Of a stretch of DNA of 64,000 nucleotides, positions 1 through 8,358 are shown one piece after another. The notes under the pieces are model-generated. The model was not told the DNA's origin, ran no database searches, and was given only the letters and a program-made list of their open reading frames with translations. The translations under genes were made by a program, and so were the position numbers. Source of the stretch: DAIDKA01 sp963708865 (GTDB lineage Bacteria; Pseudomonadota; Gammaproteobacteria; Steroidobacterales; Steroidobacteraceae); the NCBI GenBank assembly GCA_963708865.1, contig CAVPUC010000005.1, positions 372,001-436,000 on the forward strand, given 5' to 3'. Position 1 is the first letter of the stretch, and every line of letters begins with the position of its first letter.

Positions 1-367
1 TAAGATTCCGTTTTTTGACTTAAGCAGCGTGGGCGGCGGAGAGAGCGACGTTGGCGGCGAGCAGCTGCTGCGCGGCTTTGGCCAGGGTCGCTTCACGGAC
101 CGCAATTCCTTCGACACCACCATCGAATTGCGGCACCGCGCCTTTTCCTTTGATGCGGCGGCCAGTCATGTGGATATCGAAGTGGCGCCCTTCCTGGACA
201 TGGGCAAGGTGTCGTCGCACACCGGCGCCGATCCGCTTTCGGGCCTGCACAAAGTGGTGGGGATCGGTGTCCGCGGCATCGCCCGGCCCTCGGTGGTGGG
301 CTATGTGGACATGGGCTATGGCACCGAAGGGCTCGCGGTCTTCACCGGCATCAATTACCCCTTTTAG
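1..367 (+). CDS. C-terminal end of an outer-membrane beta-barrel protein (BamA/D15-like), partial
   Basis: Only the last ~121 codons are in the window; the gene begins upstream. The reading frame is open from base 2 to the TAG at 365-367. The segment LRGFGQGRFTDRNSF matches the conserved LRG(Y/F)...RF motif of the last barrel strands of the D15/BamA/ShlB (surface antigen) superfamily. The protein ends in a terminal Phe (GINYPF), the usual signal for Bam-dependent insertion. It is therefore most likely an Omp85-type or related outer-membrane protein. Whether it is BamA, TamA or a secretion porin cannot be told from the tail. It lies 56 bp before the phosphonate operon on the same strand. Confidence 0.6.
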   Translation, partial: KIPFFDLSSVGGGESDVGGEQLLRGFGQGRFTDRNSFDTTIELRHRAFSFDAAASHVDIEVAPFLDMGKVSSHTGADPLSGLHKVVGIGVRGIARPSVVGYVDMGYGTEGLAVFTGINYPF

Positions 368-423
368 CAGGACCCCTTCTAGAAGGTCCGGCGGAAATTG
401 CGTAAGCTGATGACTGTAACCTG

Positions 424-1896
424 ATGGAAATAATCTCGAAATCGCCCATTCCTGCCACCGGTGCCAGCACTGCCGCCGGTGCGTCGCCGCGCCCCTGGGA
501 TGCCCGCCTCGGGCGCCGCCTGGTCACGCCGCTCAAGGACAGTTGGGTCACGCCCAATCATCTGACCACCGTGCGCCTCATCGTCGGACTCGCGGGTGCC
601 CTGGCGTTCACGCCCGGCACGTGGGGCTGGACCAACCTCGCGGCGCTGCTGGTGATCCTGTCGAATTTTCTGGACCACACGGATGGGGAGCTGGCACGCA
701 TCAGCGGCAAAACCAGCCGGATCGGACATCTCTATGATCTGGCCAGTGACGCGCTAGTCACCATCCTGCTGTTCTATTGCATCGGCGTGGGGGTCGCCGC
801 GAGCGGCGCACGCGCCATGCCGTTTGGCCTGCCCGCGGCACTGATCGGTGCCGTAGCCGGCTCTGCGGTGGCGCTGATTTTTTATTTGCGCATGCGTATC
901 GAGGCGCTGCTGGGCAAATCCGGGACCCAACAACGCTCGCTCGCGGGCTTTGAAACCGAGGATGTGCTGTACCTGCTGCCGCTCGTGACGCTGTTCAGCT
1001 GCCTTACTCCTTTTTTGCTCGCGGCAAGCGTGGGCGCGCCGCTGTTCGCGCTGCTGGTGGTCGTGGACTTCCTCAGGGTCTCCCGCGCGCCTGCTGCCGC
1101 CCGTTCGGATGCTCCCGCGGAGGCTGCGGCCGATGCGGCCGGCGCGATCGTCGATCCGATCCTCAATGCGACCCTGCAGGCCAACCTCGGGGCGCTCGAT
1201 GACGAAGCGCTGCGCCAGCAATACCGGGAGCAGGGCAGCTTCGTGTACGTGCCGGATTTTCTGCCCGCGCCGTTCACCGCACGGCTGGTCGAGGCCGTTG
1301 AGGCCGTCACTCCGACGGTCAATCGCAATTTCCTGCCGGGCCACAAGCAGGGCGGCAGCGTCAGTCGCCACAGCATCGATCAGCACGCCCCGTTCATCGC
1401 GCAGCTGTACCGCTCGCCGGCGCTGCTGTCGTGGCTCACGGCGCTGACAGGGGATCGCCTGCAGCTGTCGCCTGCGAATGACCCGCACGCCTACGCGCTG
1501 TATTTTTATTCGCGCCCCGGTGATCACATCGGCTGGCACTACGACAATTCCTACTATTCAGGTCGGCGCTACACGCTGCTGCTGGGCATCGTGGATCGCT
1601 CCTCGTGCCGACTGGACTACGAACTGCACACCAGGCAGCCGCAGCGAGCGGCGCAAGCCGGATCCCTGCAGATCGCGCCCGGTGGCCTGGTGCTGTTCGA
1701 CGGTGACAAGCTGCGGCACCGGATCACGCCGATCGGCAAGAACGAGTTCCGCGTCTCCCTGACGTTCGAGTACGTCACCAGCCAGCACATGAGTCCGTGG
1801 TGGCGCTTCGTGTCGAACATGAAGGACGCAGTGGCGTATTTCGGCTTCCGCCAGGTATTCGGGCGCATGGTACGGGGACGCGCGCCCATTCCATGA
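424..1896 (+). CDS. CDP-alcohol phosphatidyltransferase fused to a 2OG-Fe(II) oxygenase
   Basis: A 490-aa two-domain protein. Residues ~30-230 form a membrane CDP-alcohol phosphatidyltransferase with the complete family motif D84-x2-D87G-x2-A91R92-x8-G101-x3-D105-x3-D109, which swaps CMP on an activated alcohol for a lipid or alcohol acceptor. Residues ~250-470 look like a 2-oxoglutarate Fe(II) dioxygenase: H372-Y-D374 supplies the first two iron ligands, H432 the distal ligand, and R443, eleven residues later, fits the 2OG carboxylate. Both active sites look intact. The gene opens the phosphonate operon and overlaps the next ORF by 4 bp. An attractive inference is that it transfers a CMP-activated phosphonate (for example CMP-AEP) to a lipid and hydroxylates the headgroup or lipid. 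Acyl-chain hydroxylation is an alternative. I know no characterised enzyme with this fusion. Confidence 0.85.
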   Translation: MEIISKSPIPATGASTAAGASPRPWDARLGRRLVTPLKDSWVTPNHLTTVRLIVGLAGALAFTPGTWGWTNLAALLVILSNFLDHTDGELARISGKTSRIGHLYDLASDALVTILLFYCIGVGVAASGARAMPFGLPAALIGAVAGSAVALIFYLRMRIEALLGKSGTQQRSLAGFETEDVLYLLPLVTLFSCLTPFLLAASVGAPLFALLVVVDFLRVSRAPAAARSDAPAEAAADAAGAIVDPILNATLQANLGALDDEALRQQYREQGSFVYVPDFLPAPFTARLVEAVEAVTPTVNRNFLPGHKQGGSVSRHSIDQHAPFIAQLYRSPALLSWLTALTGDRLQLSPANDPHAYALYFYSRPGDHIGWHYDNSYYSGRRYTLLLGIVDRSSCRLDYELHTRQPQRAAQAGSLQIAPGGLVLFDGDKLRHRITPIGKNEFRVSLTFEYVTSQHMSPWWRFVSNMKDAVAYFGFRQVFGRMVRGRAPIP

Positions 1897-2890
1897 GGCG
1901 TCTGGGATCGTGGCTGCTGACCGCCGGGTTGCTGCTGTTCCTGGCCCTGCTGGTCTCACAGGGTCTGCCGGCCATTCTGGCGACCCTCGCCGCCGCCGGT
2001 TGGGGCCTGGCGGCGGTGACGCTCTTTCACCTGCTGCCGTTGCTCATCGATGCGGTGGCGATCCGAGTGCTGTATCAGCCGCGGCGAAACCCCGCATGGA
2101 CTGCTCGATGCCGTCCTGACGCGCTGGATCGGTGAGTCCGCCAACAGCCTGATGCCGGCCGGGCAGCTGGGCGGTCCGGTCTTCATGGCGCGCTATCTGG
2201 CGCAGGGCGGCATGCCGATGCCGCAGGCCGCCGCGGTCATCACGGTCAGCACCACGCTGCAGACCTTCGCGCAGATCCTGTTCGCGTTGCTTGGCGTGCT
2301 GCTGCTGGGCGCGCGTGCCGGGGGTGCCTCCGAGCACACCTTGCGCACCATGGCACTGCTCGCCAGCGGCTTTCTCGCGCTGCAGATCGTCGGCTTCTAC
2401 TATCTGCAGCGGCGGGGCTTCTTCAGCAAGCTGTTGCGACTGGTCACGCGCCTGGCCGGCTCGCAGCGCTGGTCCGGTCTGGTGACCCACGCCCAGGCCA
2501 TCGATGCTGCCGTGCAGGAGACCTACTCGCGCAATGGTCCGGTGGCCTTAAGCTTCCTCGCAAGCCTGGTGGGCTGGCTGATCGGGGCCGGCGAGGTATA
2601 TCTGATCCTGTACTACATGGGTCATCCGGTGAGCTGGGTGACGGCGGTGCTGCTGGAAAGCCTGGGGCAGGCCGTGCGCGGCGCCGCCTTTGCGGTGCCG
2701 GGAGCGCTGGGCGTACAGGAGACCGGCTACGTGCTGCTGGCGCCGCTGGCCGGACTGACGCCCGGATGTGGCGCTGGCACTGTCGCTCGCGAAGCGCGTG
2801 CGCGAGCTGTTGCTGGGGTTGCCGGGCCTCTTGTACCTGCATGTTTCCGGGCGCTTCCGCGGCGCTGCCGCCGGTCCCGTGCCGCCTTGA
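1893..2890 (+). CDS. Flippase-like (UPF0104 / LPG-synthase TM-type) membrane protein, reading frame broken twice
   Basis: The start ATG at 1893 overlaps the preceding stop (ATGA). The hydrophobic protein resembles the lysylphosphatidylglycerol-synthase TM / AglD-HpnL flippase-like family, with the typical stretches around GESANSLMPAGQLGG and PGALGVQETGY. About 330 codons in total, normal for the family. Two single-base insertions break it: near 2081 (CAGCCGCGG where CAGCGCGG restores the frame) and near 2764 (ACGCCCGGA for ACGCCGGA). With both corrected the frame runs to the TGA at 2888-2890. Its position between the lipid transferase and the phosphonate enzymes suggests it moves or anchors the lipid product. 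That role is inferred. Confidence 0.72.
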
Positions 2891-2922
2891 GGCAGTAATG
2901 GTGTGGTAATGTTTCGGTAATC

Positions 2923-3696
2923 ATGCGAGCCATCATTCTTGCCGCCGGGCGCGGCTCCCGGCTGTCCCAATCCCACGGCGCCGCACTGCCCAAGTGCCTG
3001 CTGAAATTCGGCGGTATCAGTCTTCTGGAGCGGCACCTGCGGCTGTTGCAGGCGGCGGGTGTCGAGCAGATCGTCATGGTGCTGGGGTTCGAGCATCAGG
3101 TGATTGAGGCGGAGCTGCTGCGGCTGGCGGCGCTGGGTCTGCCCAAGGTTGAAGTCTTCCTCAATGAGCGCTTCGCGCTCGGCAGCGTGCTGAGCGTGCA
3201 CGCCGCCGCCCAAGCCATGCGCCGCGGCGGCGATGTCCTGCTCATGGATGCCGATGTGCTGTACGACGCGCGCATCATGCAGGCGCTGGCCGGTGGCGAT
3301 GCCCCCAGCAACCGGATCCTGATCGATCGGCACTTCGAAGCCGGCGACGAACCGGTAAAGGTGTGCGTGCAGGACGGCATTCCCGTGGAGCTTCGCAAGC
3401 AGGTGCGCCCCGGGCTTAACTACGACACCATCGGGGAGTCGGTGGGTTTTTTCCGTCTTGATGAGCGCGCCGCGCGGCGTCTCGCCGACCTCGTCGCCGA
3501 CTACGTGGATTCGGGACGCGCGAACCTGCCGCACGAGGAAACCCTGCGGGACCTGATTCTGGAGCGCAGCCAGACATTCCAGATGGCGGATGTCACCGGC
3601 GCGCCATGGGTCGAGATCGATTTTCCTGCGGATGTGGAGCGGGCGGCACGCGAGGTGCTGCCACAGCTTCAGTCGCTGTCGGGAGTCGCGGCATGA
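2923..3696 (+). CDS. Nucleotidyltransferase, candidate CTP:phosphonate cytidylyltransferase (PntC-like)
   Basis: 257 aa with a GT-A-like nucleotidyltransferase fold. The N-terminus carries the nucleotide-binding signature AAGRGSRL (residues 7-14) followed by PK (K24). A metal-binding MDADVLYD lies near residue 107. Related proteins activate sugar phosphates, phosphocholine (LicC) or 2-aminoethylphosphonate (PntC). Sitting directly before PEP mutase and after a CDP-alcohol transferase, it most plausibly makes CMP-AEP or a related CMP-phosphonate as donor for the transferase. The 4-bp ATGA overlap with the PEP mutase gene indicates translational coupling. The exact substrate cannot be read from sequence. 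Confidence 0.75.
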   Translation: MRAIILAAGRGSRLSQSHGAALPKCLLKFGGISLLERHLRLLQAAGVEQIVMVLGFEHQVIEAELLRLAALGLPKVEVFLNERFALGSVLSVHAAAQAMRRGGDVLLMDADVLYDARIMQALAGGDAPSNRILIDRHFEAGDEPVKVCVQDGIPVELRKQVRPGLNYDTIGESVGFFRLDERAARRLADLVADYVDSGRANLPHEETLRDLILERSQTFQMADVTGAPWVEIDFPADVERAAREVLPQLQSLSGVAA

Positions 3697-5423
3697 ATGC
3701 GGTGACGCCACGTCCGCCGCCCCTGTCGCGCAGCACCCAGCTGCGGCAGATGCTGCTCAGTCCGCAGCTCGAATTCCTGATGGAAGCCCACAATGGCTTG
3801 TCCGCACGCATCGTCCGCGAGGCCGGGTTTCGCGGCATCTGGGCGTCGGGTCTGTCGATCTCGGCGCAGTTCGGCGTCCGTGACAACAACGAGGCGAGCT
3901 GGACCCAGGTCGTGGACATGCTCGAGTTCATGGCCGATGCCAGCGATCTGCCCATCCTGCTCGATGGCGATACCGGCTATGGCAACTTCAACAACCTGCG
4001 CCGCCTGGTCCGCAAGCTCGAACAGCGCGGCATCGGCGGGGTGTGCATCGAAGACAAGATCTTCCCCAAGACCAACAGCTTCCTGAACGGCGAGCGCCAG
4101 CCGCTGGCCGATGTCGAGGAGTTCGCGGGCAAGATCGCGGCCGGCAAGGATACCCAGATCGATGCGGACTTCTGCATCGTGGCCCGGGTGGAGGCGCTGA
4201 TCGCCGGCTGGGGCATGGAGGAGGCGCTGCGGCGCGCGGAGGCCTATCGCCGCGCCGGCGCCGATGCGATTCTCATCCACAGCAAGTTGTCGCGCCCGGA
4301 TGAAATCCTGACCTTCGCGCGCGAGTGGGCGGGCCGCGGACCGCTGGTCATCGTGCCCACCAAGTACTACAGCACGCCGAGCGATGTGTTCCGCAAGGCC
4401 GGGATCAGCACGGTGATCTGGGCCAATCACCTGGTGCGCTCCTCGGCCGCGGCCATGCAGGCGGTGGCCCGCGATATCCATGACAACGAGACCGTCGTGA
4501 ACATCGAGGACCGCATCGTCGCGGTCGAGGAGATCTTCCGGCTGCAGGACGCCGACGAATATTCGGCCGCCGAGCGCCTGTACCTGTCCGCCGCCACCAG
4601 CGCGCGCGCGGCTATCGTGCTCGCCGCAGGCCGCGGACGGGGCCTTGAGGCACAGACCGCCGATCGGCCCAAGATCATGCTCAACATTGCCGGCAAGCCG
4701 CTGCTGCGCTGGCTCATCGACGCCTTCAAGAAACAGCAGATCAATCAGATCACGGTGGTCGGCGGCTATCGCGCCGATGCCATCGAGACCGCGGGCATCC
4801 GCCTGGTCGTCAATGAGCGTCATGCGCAGACCGGCGAACTCGCCTCGCTCGCCTGCGGTATCGGCGAGCTCGATGCCGACACGGTGATTGCGTATGGGGA
4901 TCTGCTGTTCCGCAGCTACGTGCTGCGCGCGCTGGTGGACAGCAAGGGCGAGTTCTCCGTGGTGGTGGACTCCTCGGCGTTCGGTGCCGACAATCGCACG
5001 GTGCGTGACTTTGCCTACTGTTCGCGCGCCGATGACCGCGGCTTGTTCGGCACGCCGGTGCGGCTCGAGCGCATCATCAGCGGCAAGGACGGCGCCGCGC
5101 AGGGTGCGGAGGCCGCCGCCGCCGCGCACGGCCGCTGGATCGGCCTCTTGAACGCCAGTCGCAGCGGGCTGCCGCGCCTCAAACGGGTGCTGGCCCAGCT
5201 GCAGGCGCGCGCGGATTTCGATGCGCTCGATCTGCCGGCGCTGCTCAACGCGCTGGTGGCCGATGGCGCGGCCATCGATGTGCAATACGTGCACGGCCAT
5301 TGGCGCGGCGTCAATGATCTGGAAGACCTGCAGTCCGCAGTGGATTTCGCGCACGCCCAGGCGCCGATCGGTGGCGTGCAGGATGGCGCGGCCGGCAAGT
5401 CCCCCGATGCTCGAGGCACGTGA
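3693..5423 (+). CDS. aepX: Phosphoenolpyruvate mutase fused to a nucleotidyltransferase domain
   Basis: 576 aa from the ATG overlapping the previous stop. Residues ~20-300 are PEP mutase of the isocitrate lyase superfamily. The diagnostic E120-D121-K122-x-F-P-K-x-N-S motif separates mutase from lyases, and the loop GLSISAQFGVRDNNEASW is present. The enzyme converts PEP to phosphonopyruvate, the entry to almost all natural phosphonates. Residues ~305-570 are a second NTP-transferase domain (AAGRGRGLEAQ...RPK). The Arg of the GxGxRL signature is replaced by Gly, so this domain may be altered or inactive, whereas the free-standing copy upstream is intact. PepM-nucleotidyltransferase fusions are known in other bacteria. 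Confidence 0.92.
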   Translation: MNAVTPRPPPLSRSTQLRQMLLSPQLEFLMEAHNGLSARIVREAGFRGIWASGLSISAQFGVRDNNEASWTQVVDMLEFMADASDLPILLDGDTGYGNFNNLRRLVRKLEQRGIGGVCIEDKIFPKTNSFLNGERQPLADVEEFAGKIAAGKDTQIDADFCIVARVEALIAGWGMEEALRRAEAYRRAGADAILIHSKLSRPDEILTFAREWAGRGPLVIVPTKYYSTPSDVFRKAGISTVIWANHLVRSSAAAMQAVARDIHDNETVVNIEDRIVAVEEIFRLQDADEYSAAERLYLSAATSARAAIVLAAGRGRGLEAQTADRPKIMLNIAGKPLLRWLIDAFKKQQINQITVVGGYRADAIETAGIRLVVNERHAQTGELASLACGIGELDADTVIAYGDLLFRSYVLRALVDSKGEFSVVVDSSAFGADNRTVRDFAYCSRADDRGLFGTPVRLERIISGKDGAAQGAEAAAAAHGRWIGLLNASRSGLPRLKRVLAQLQARADFDALDLPALLNALVADGAAIDVQYVHGHWRGVNDLEDLQSAVDFAHAQAPIGGVQDGAAGKSPDARGT

Positions 5424-6585
5424 ATTCGTCGAGGCCGCGCGGCGGCGGGGCTTTCAGTGGTACGCAGGAGTTCCCTGTTCGTACCTGACGCCGTTCATCA
5501 ACTATGTGCTGCAGGACGCGGATCTGCGCTACGTGTCCATGGCCAATGAGGGCGATGCGGTGGCGCTGGCCGCCGGCATCACGCTCGCGGGGGATGGCCG
5601 CGGCGGCGCCGGACGCGGCATCGCCATGATGCAGAACTCAGGGCTGGGCAATGCGGTGAGTCCGCTCACCTCGCTCACCTGGACGTTCGCACTGCCGCAG
5701 CTGCTCATCATTACCTGGCGCGGGCAGCCCGGCGTGCCGGATGAGCCGCAGCATGCCCTGATGGGCCCGATCACCCCCGCCATGCTCGACAGCATGCAGG
5801 TCGCCTGGGAGCTGTTTCCGACCGAGGCCGCACAGTTGGCGGCGGTGCTGGATCGCGCCCTGGCGCACATGAATGGCACCGGGCGTCCCTACGCGCTCTT
5901 GATGCAGAAGGGCAGTGTCGCCCCCACCGAGTTGCACGCGCTCGCGCCGGTGACGGTGGCGCAGGGGCCGGCGACCCAGGTCAGCGTGCGCCGCACCGCG
6001 GCAACGATGACACAGCGCCCGACGCGAAGAGAGGCCCTGCAGGAAGTCGTGGCGCGCACGGCTGTGAACGGCACCGTGCTCTTGGCCTCGACCGGATTTT
6101 GCGGCCGGGAGTTGTACGCCATCGCGGACCGCGCCAATCACCTGTACATGGTCGGCTCCATGGGCTGCGTCACGCCGCTCGCACTGGGACTCGCGCTGGC
6201 GCGGCCCGACCTCAAGGTCATCGCCTTGGATGGCGACGGTGCGGCGCTGATGCGCCTCGGCGCATTGGCCACCGTGGGGGCGATGGCGCCGCGAAACCTC
6301 TGGCACCTGCTGCTGGACAACGGCATGCACGAATCCACCGGCGGCCAGGCCACGGTATCCGCCTCCGTCGCCTTCGCGGATGTGGCGGCCGCCTGCGGCT
6401 ATCACTCCTGCCTGGATACCGACTCGGTGGCGCAGCTTGCCGCGTGGCTCAACCGGGACGACGGACCGCATTTTGCGAGACTGCTGACGCGCACCGGTAC
6501 GCCGACGGATCTGCCGCGTCCCAAAGTCACACCGGCGCAGGTCCGGGAGCGTTTCATGCAGCACATCAGCGGCGCAGTCCCATGA
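5407..6585 (+). CDS. aepY: Phosphonopyruvate decarboxylase
   Basis: 392 aa, normal for the family. ATG 5407 lies inside the end of the PEP mutase gene (17-bp overlap). This thiamine-diphosphate enzyme decarboxylates phosphonopyruvate to phosphonoacetaldehyde and so pulls the unfavourable mutase reaction forward. The N-terminal PYR domain begins with YAGVPCSYLTPFINYV and contains the conserved ANEGDAVALAAG with the cofactor-activating Glu. The C-terminal TPP domain has G276-D277-G278 with N305 and the family hallmark HEST-GGQ. Together with the mutase and the following transaminase this is a complete PEP to 2-aminoethylphosphonate route. It ends in an ATGA overlap with the next gene. Confidence 0.93.
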   Translation: MLEAREFVEAARRRGFQWYAGVPCSYLTPFINYVLQDADLRYVSMANEGDAVALAAGITLAGDGRGGAGRGIAMMQNSGLGNAVSPLTSLTWTFALPQLLIITWRGQPGVPDEPQHALMGPITPAMLDSMQVAWELFPTEAAQLAAVLDRALAHMNGTGRPYALLMQKGSVAPTELHALAPVTVAQGPATQVSVRRTAATMTQRPTRREALQEVVARTAVNGTVLLASTGFCGRELYAIADRANHLYMVGSMGCVTPLALGLALARPDLKVIALDGDGAALMRLGALATVGAMAPRNLWHLLLDNGMHESTGGQATVSASVAFADVAAACGYHSCLDTDSVAQLAAWLNRDDGPHFARLLTRTGTPTDLPRPKVTPAQVRERFMQHISGAVP

Positions 6586-7669
6586 TCCTGCTGAATCCCG
6601 GCCCGGTGACACTGAGCGAGCGGGTGCGCAACAGCCTGCTCAATCCCGACTTGTGTCATCGCGAAGCGGAATTCTTTGATCTGCAGGAGGACATTCGCAC
6701 GCGCCTGCTCGGCGTCTATGACCTGGATCCGACCCGCTGGACCGCCGTGCTGATGACGGGTTCGGGCACCGCGGCGGTCGAGAGCATGGTGGCGAGCCTG
6801 CCGCCCGCGCAGTCGCGCGTGCTGGTGGTGGAAAACGGCGTGTACGGGGAGCGCATGACGCAGATGTGCGCCCAGTACCATATCGCTCACGAAACCCTGA
6901 GCGGTGAGTGGCTGAGCGCGCCGCACTTAGGCCAGCTCGCGGCACGCCTGGCCGGGGGCCGTTTCACGCACCTGGCGGTGGTGCATCACGAGACCACCAC
7001 GGGGCGTCTGACGGATGTCGCAGCCCTCGGCGCGACTGTGCGCGGCACACGGCGTGCAGATGCTGCTCGACGGCGTCAGCAGCTTCGGCGCCGAAGCCAT
7101 TGACTTCACGGACCCATGCCTGGCGGCCGTTGCCGCGACCGCCAACAAGTGCCTGCACGGGGTGCCGGGCGTCTCCTTCGTCATCACGCGGCGCACGGCG
7201 TTGCGTGACGCCGCTGGCGCGTACCTATTACCTGGACCTCGCGCGCCTGGCGCGACTGCAGGATGCGCGCAACACGCCGTTCACGCCGGCCGTCCAGGTG
7301 TACTACGGATTGCGCGAAGCGTTGCGCGAGTATCAGGAGCAGGGCGGACGCCCCGCCCGCCATCAACGCTACGCAGCGCTTGCGCAGCAGGTGCGCGCGG
7401 GCCTGGCGCAACTGGGCATGGCGGGGCTGCTCAGCGTGCCCGAATCCTCGGTCGTGTTGCGGGCCTATCCGCTCCCGCCCGGCATCTCCTATACGGTGCT
7501 GCACGATGCACTCAAGGCCGATGGCTTCGTGATCTACGCGGGCCAGGGCGATCTGTCCAAAACGCTGTTCCGCATCGCCACCATGGGGGAGATTCTCCCG
7601 GCGGACATCGAGCGATTGCTGATGAGCTTCCGGCGCCTGTGCGCCGCTCAAACAAAAGGATCTGCGTGA
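6582..7669 (+). CDS. phnW: 2-aminoethylphosphonate--pyruvate transaminase (PhnW type), reading frame broken twice
   Basis: Class V PLP aminotransferase of ~362 codons, the normal PhnW length. It starts ILLNPGPVTLSERVR, typical of the family. The PLP lysine sits in ATANKCLHGVPGVSF (Lys codon 7147-7149). In this operon it should work in the biosynthetic direction, aminating phosphonoacetaldehyde to 2-AEP; no phosphonoacetaldehyde hydrolase (phnX) is nearby. Two one-base insertions interrupt it. Near 7035, GCGACTGTG should be GCGCTGTG, restoring ALGALCAAHGVQML. Near 7208, GACGCCGCTG should be GACGCGCTG, restoring RDALARTYYLDL. The rest is well conserved, so sequencing error is more likely than decay. 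Confidence 0.88.
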
Positions 7670-8358
7670 TGCCGCTGCGTGCGTTGCACCTGCTGTCTTC
7701 CATGGCCGCGCGCGAAGTGCTGGCCGAACTCATCCAGGGCTTCACGGCCCGAAGCGGCCAGCCCGTGACCGCCGAGGCGGCCGGTGGGGTGGAGGTGGCC
7801 AAGCGCATCCAGGGCGGTGACAGCGCCGATGTGGTGGTGCTGTCGGACACGGCCATCGACAAGCTCATCGCCGGTGGGCAGCTGCGGCCCGGTCGGGTGG
7901 ACCTCGTGAGGTCCGGGGTCGCGATCGCGGTGCGCACCGGTGCCCAGCGACCCGACATCAGTACCGAGGCGGCCGTGAAGGCGGCGGTGTCAGCCGCCAG
8001 CTCCATCAGTTATTCAACGGGCCCGAGCGGCGTGTACCTGGAAAAGCTGTTCGAGCGCTGGGGCATTCTCGAGACACTGCGGCCGCGCATTGTCGTGCCG
8101 CCGCCCGGTGTGCCGGTGGCATCGCTCGTGGCGCACGGTCGGGCGGCACTGGGTTTTCAACAGTTGAGTGAGCTCTTGAACGTGGCGCATGTCGAGGTGC
8201 TGGGACCGCTGCCCGCGGACATTCAGCTCATGACGACTTTTTCGGGCGGCATCAGCGTGCGCTGCGAGCAGCCGCAGCTGGCTTCCGAGCTGCTGCACTA
8301 CATGTGCCTGCCCTCGGCCACGGCGGTCAAGCAGCGCTACGGAATGGAGCCCGCCTGA
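7669..8358 (+). CDS. ModA-like substrate-binding-domain protein without a visible signal peptide
   Basis: 229 aa. The start ATG overlaps the transaminase stop (TGATG). The sequence resembles the molybdate ABC transporter binding protein family (SBP_bac_11). GGVEVAKRIQGGDSADVVVLSD matches the ModA pattern, and the SYSTGPSGVYLEKLFERWGI and ELLNVAHVEVLGPLPADIQ regions also fit. Unlike true ModA, the N-terminus MPLRALHLLSSMAAREVL is not a convincing signal peptide, and no modB/modC follow. It may be a cytoplasmic or divergent binding protein for the operon's own small anionic product or intermediate. That is speculation. Its last 22 bp overlap the convergent gene. Confidence 0.7.
   Translation: MPLRALHLLSSMAAREVLAELIQGFTARSGQPVTAEAAGGVEVAKRIQGGDSADVVVLSDTAIDKLIAGGQLRPGRVDLVRSGVAIAVRTGAQRPDISTEAAVKAAVSAASSISYSTGPSGVYLEKLFERWGILETLRPRIVVPPPGVPVASLVAHGRAALGFQQLSELLNVAHVEVLGPLPADIQLMTTFSGGISVRCEQPQLASELLHYMCLPSATAVKQRYGMEPA

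Noticed and set aside
3669..5354. Long open frame (561 codons) on the minus strand
   Set aside because: It is antisense to the PEP mutase gene, whose motifs are unmistakable. The antisense product is Arg/Gly/Ala/His-rich with no recognisable domain, as expected from high-GC shadow frames.
6582..7669. AEP catabolism (PhnWX-type) instead of synthesis
   Set aside because: PEP mutase and phosphonopyruvate decarboxylase are present, and no phosphonoacetaldehyde hydrolase, phosphonatase or phosphonate transporter is seen, so the transaminase most likely works toward AEP.
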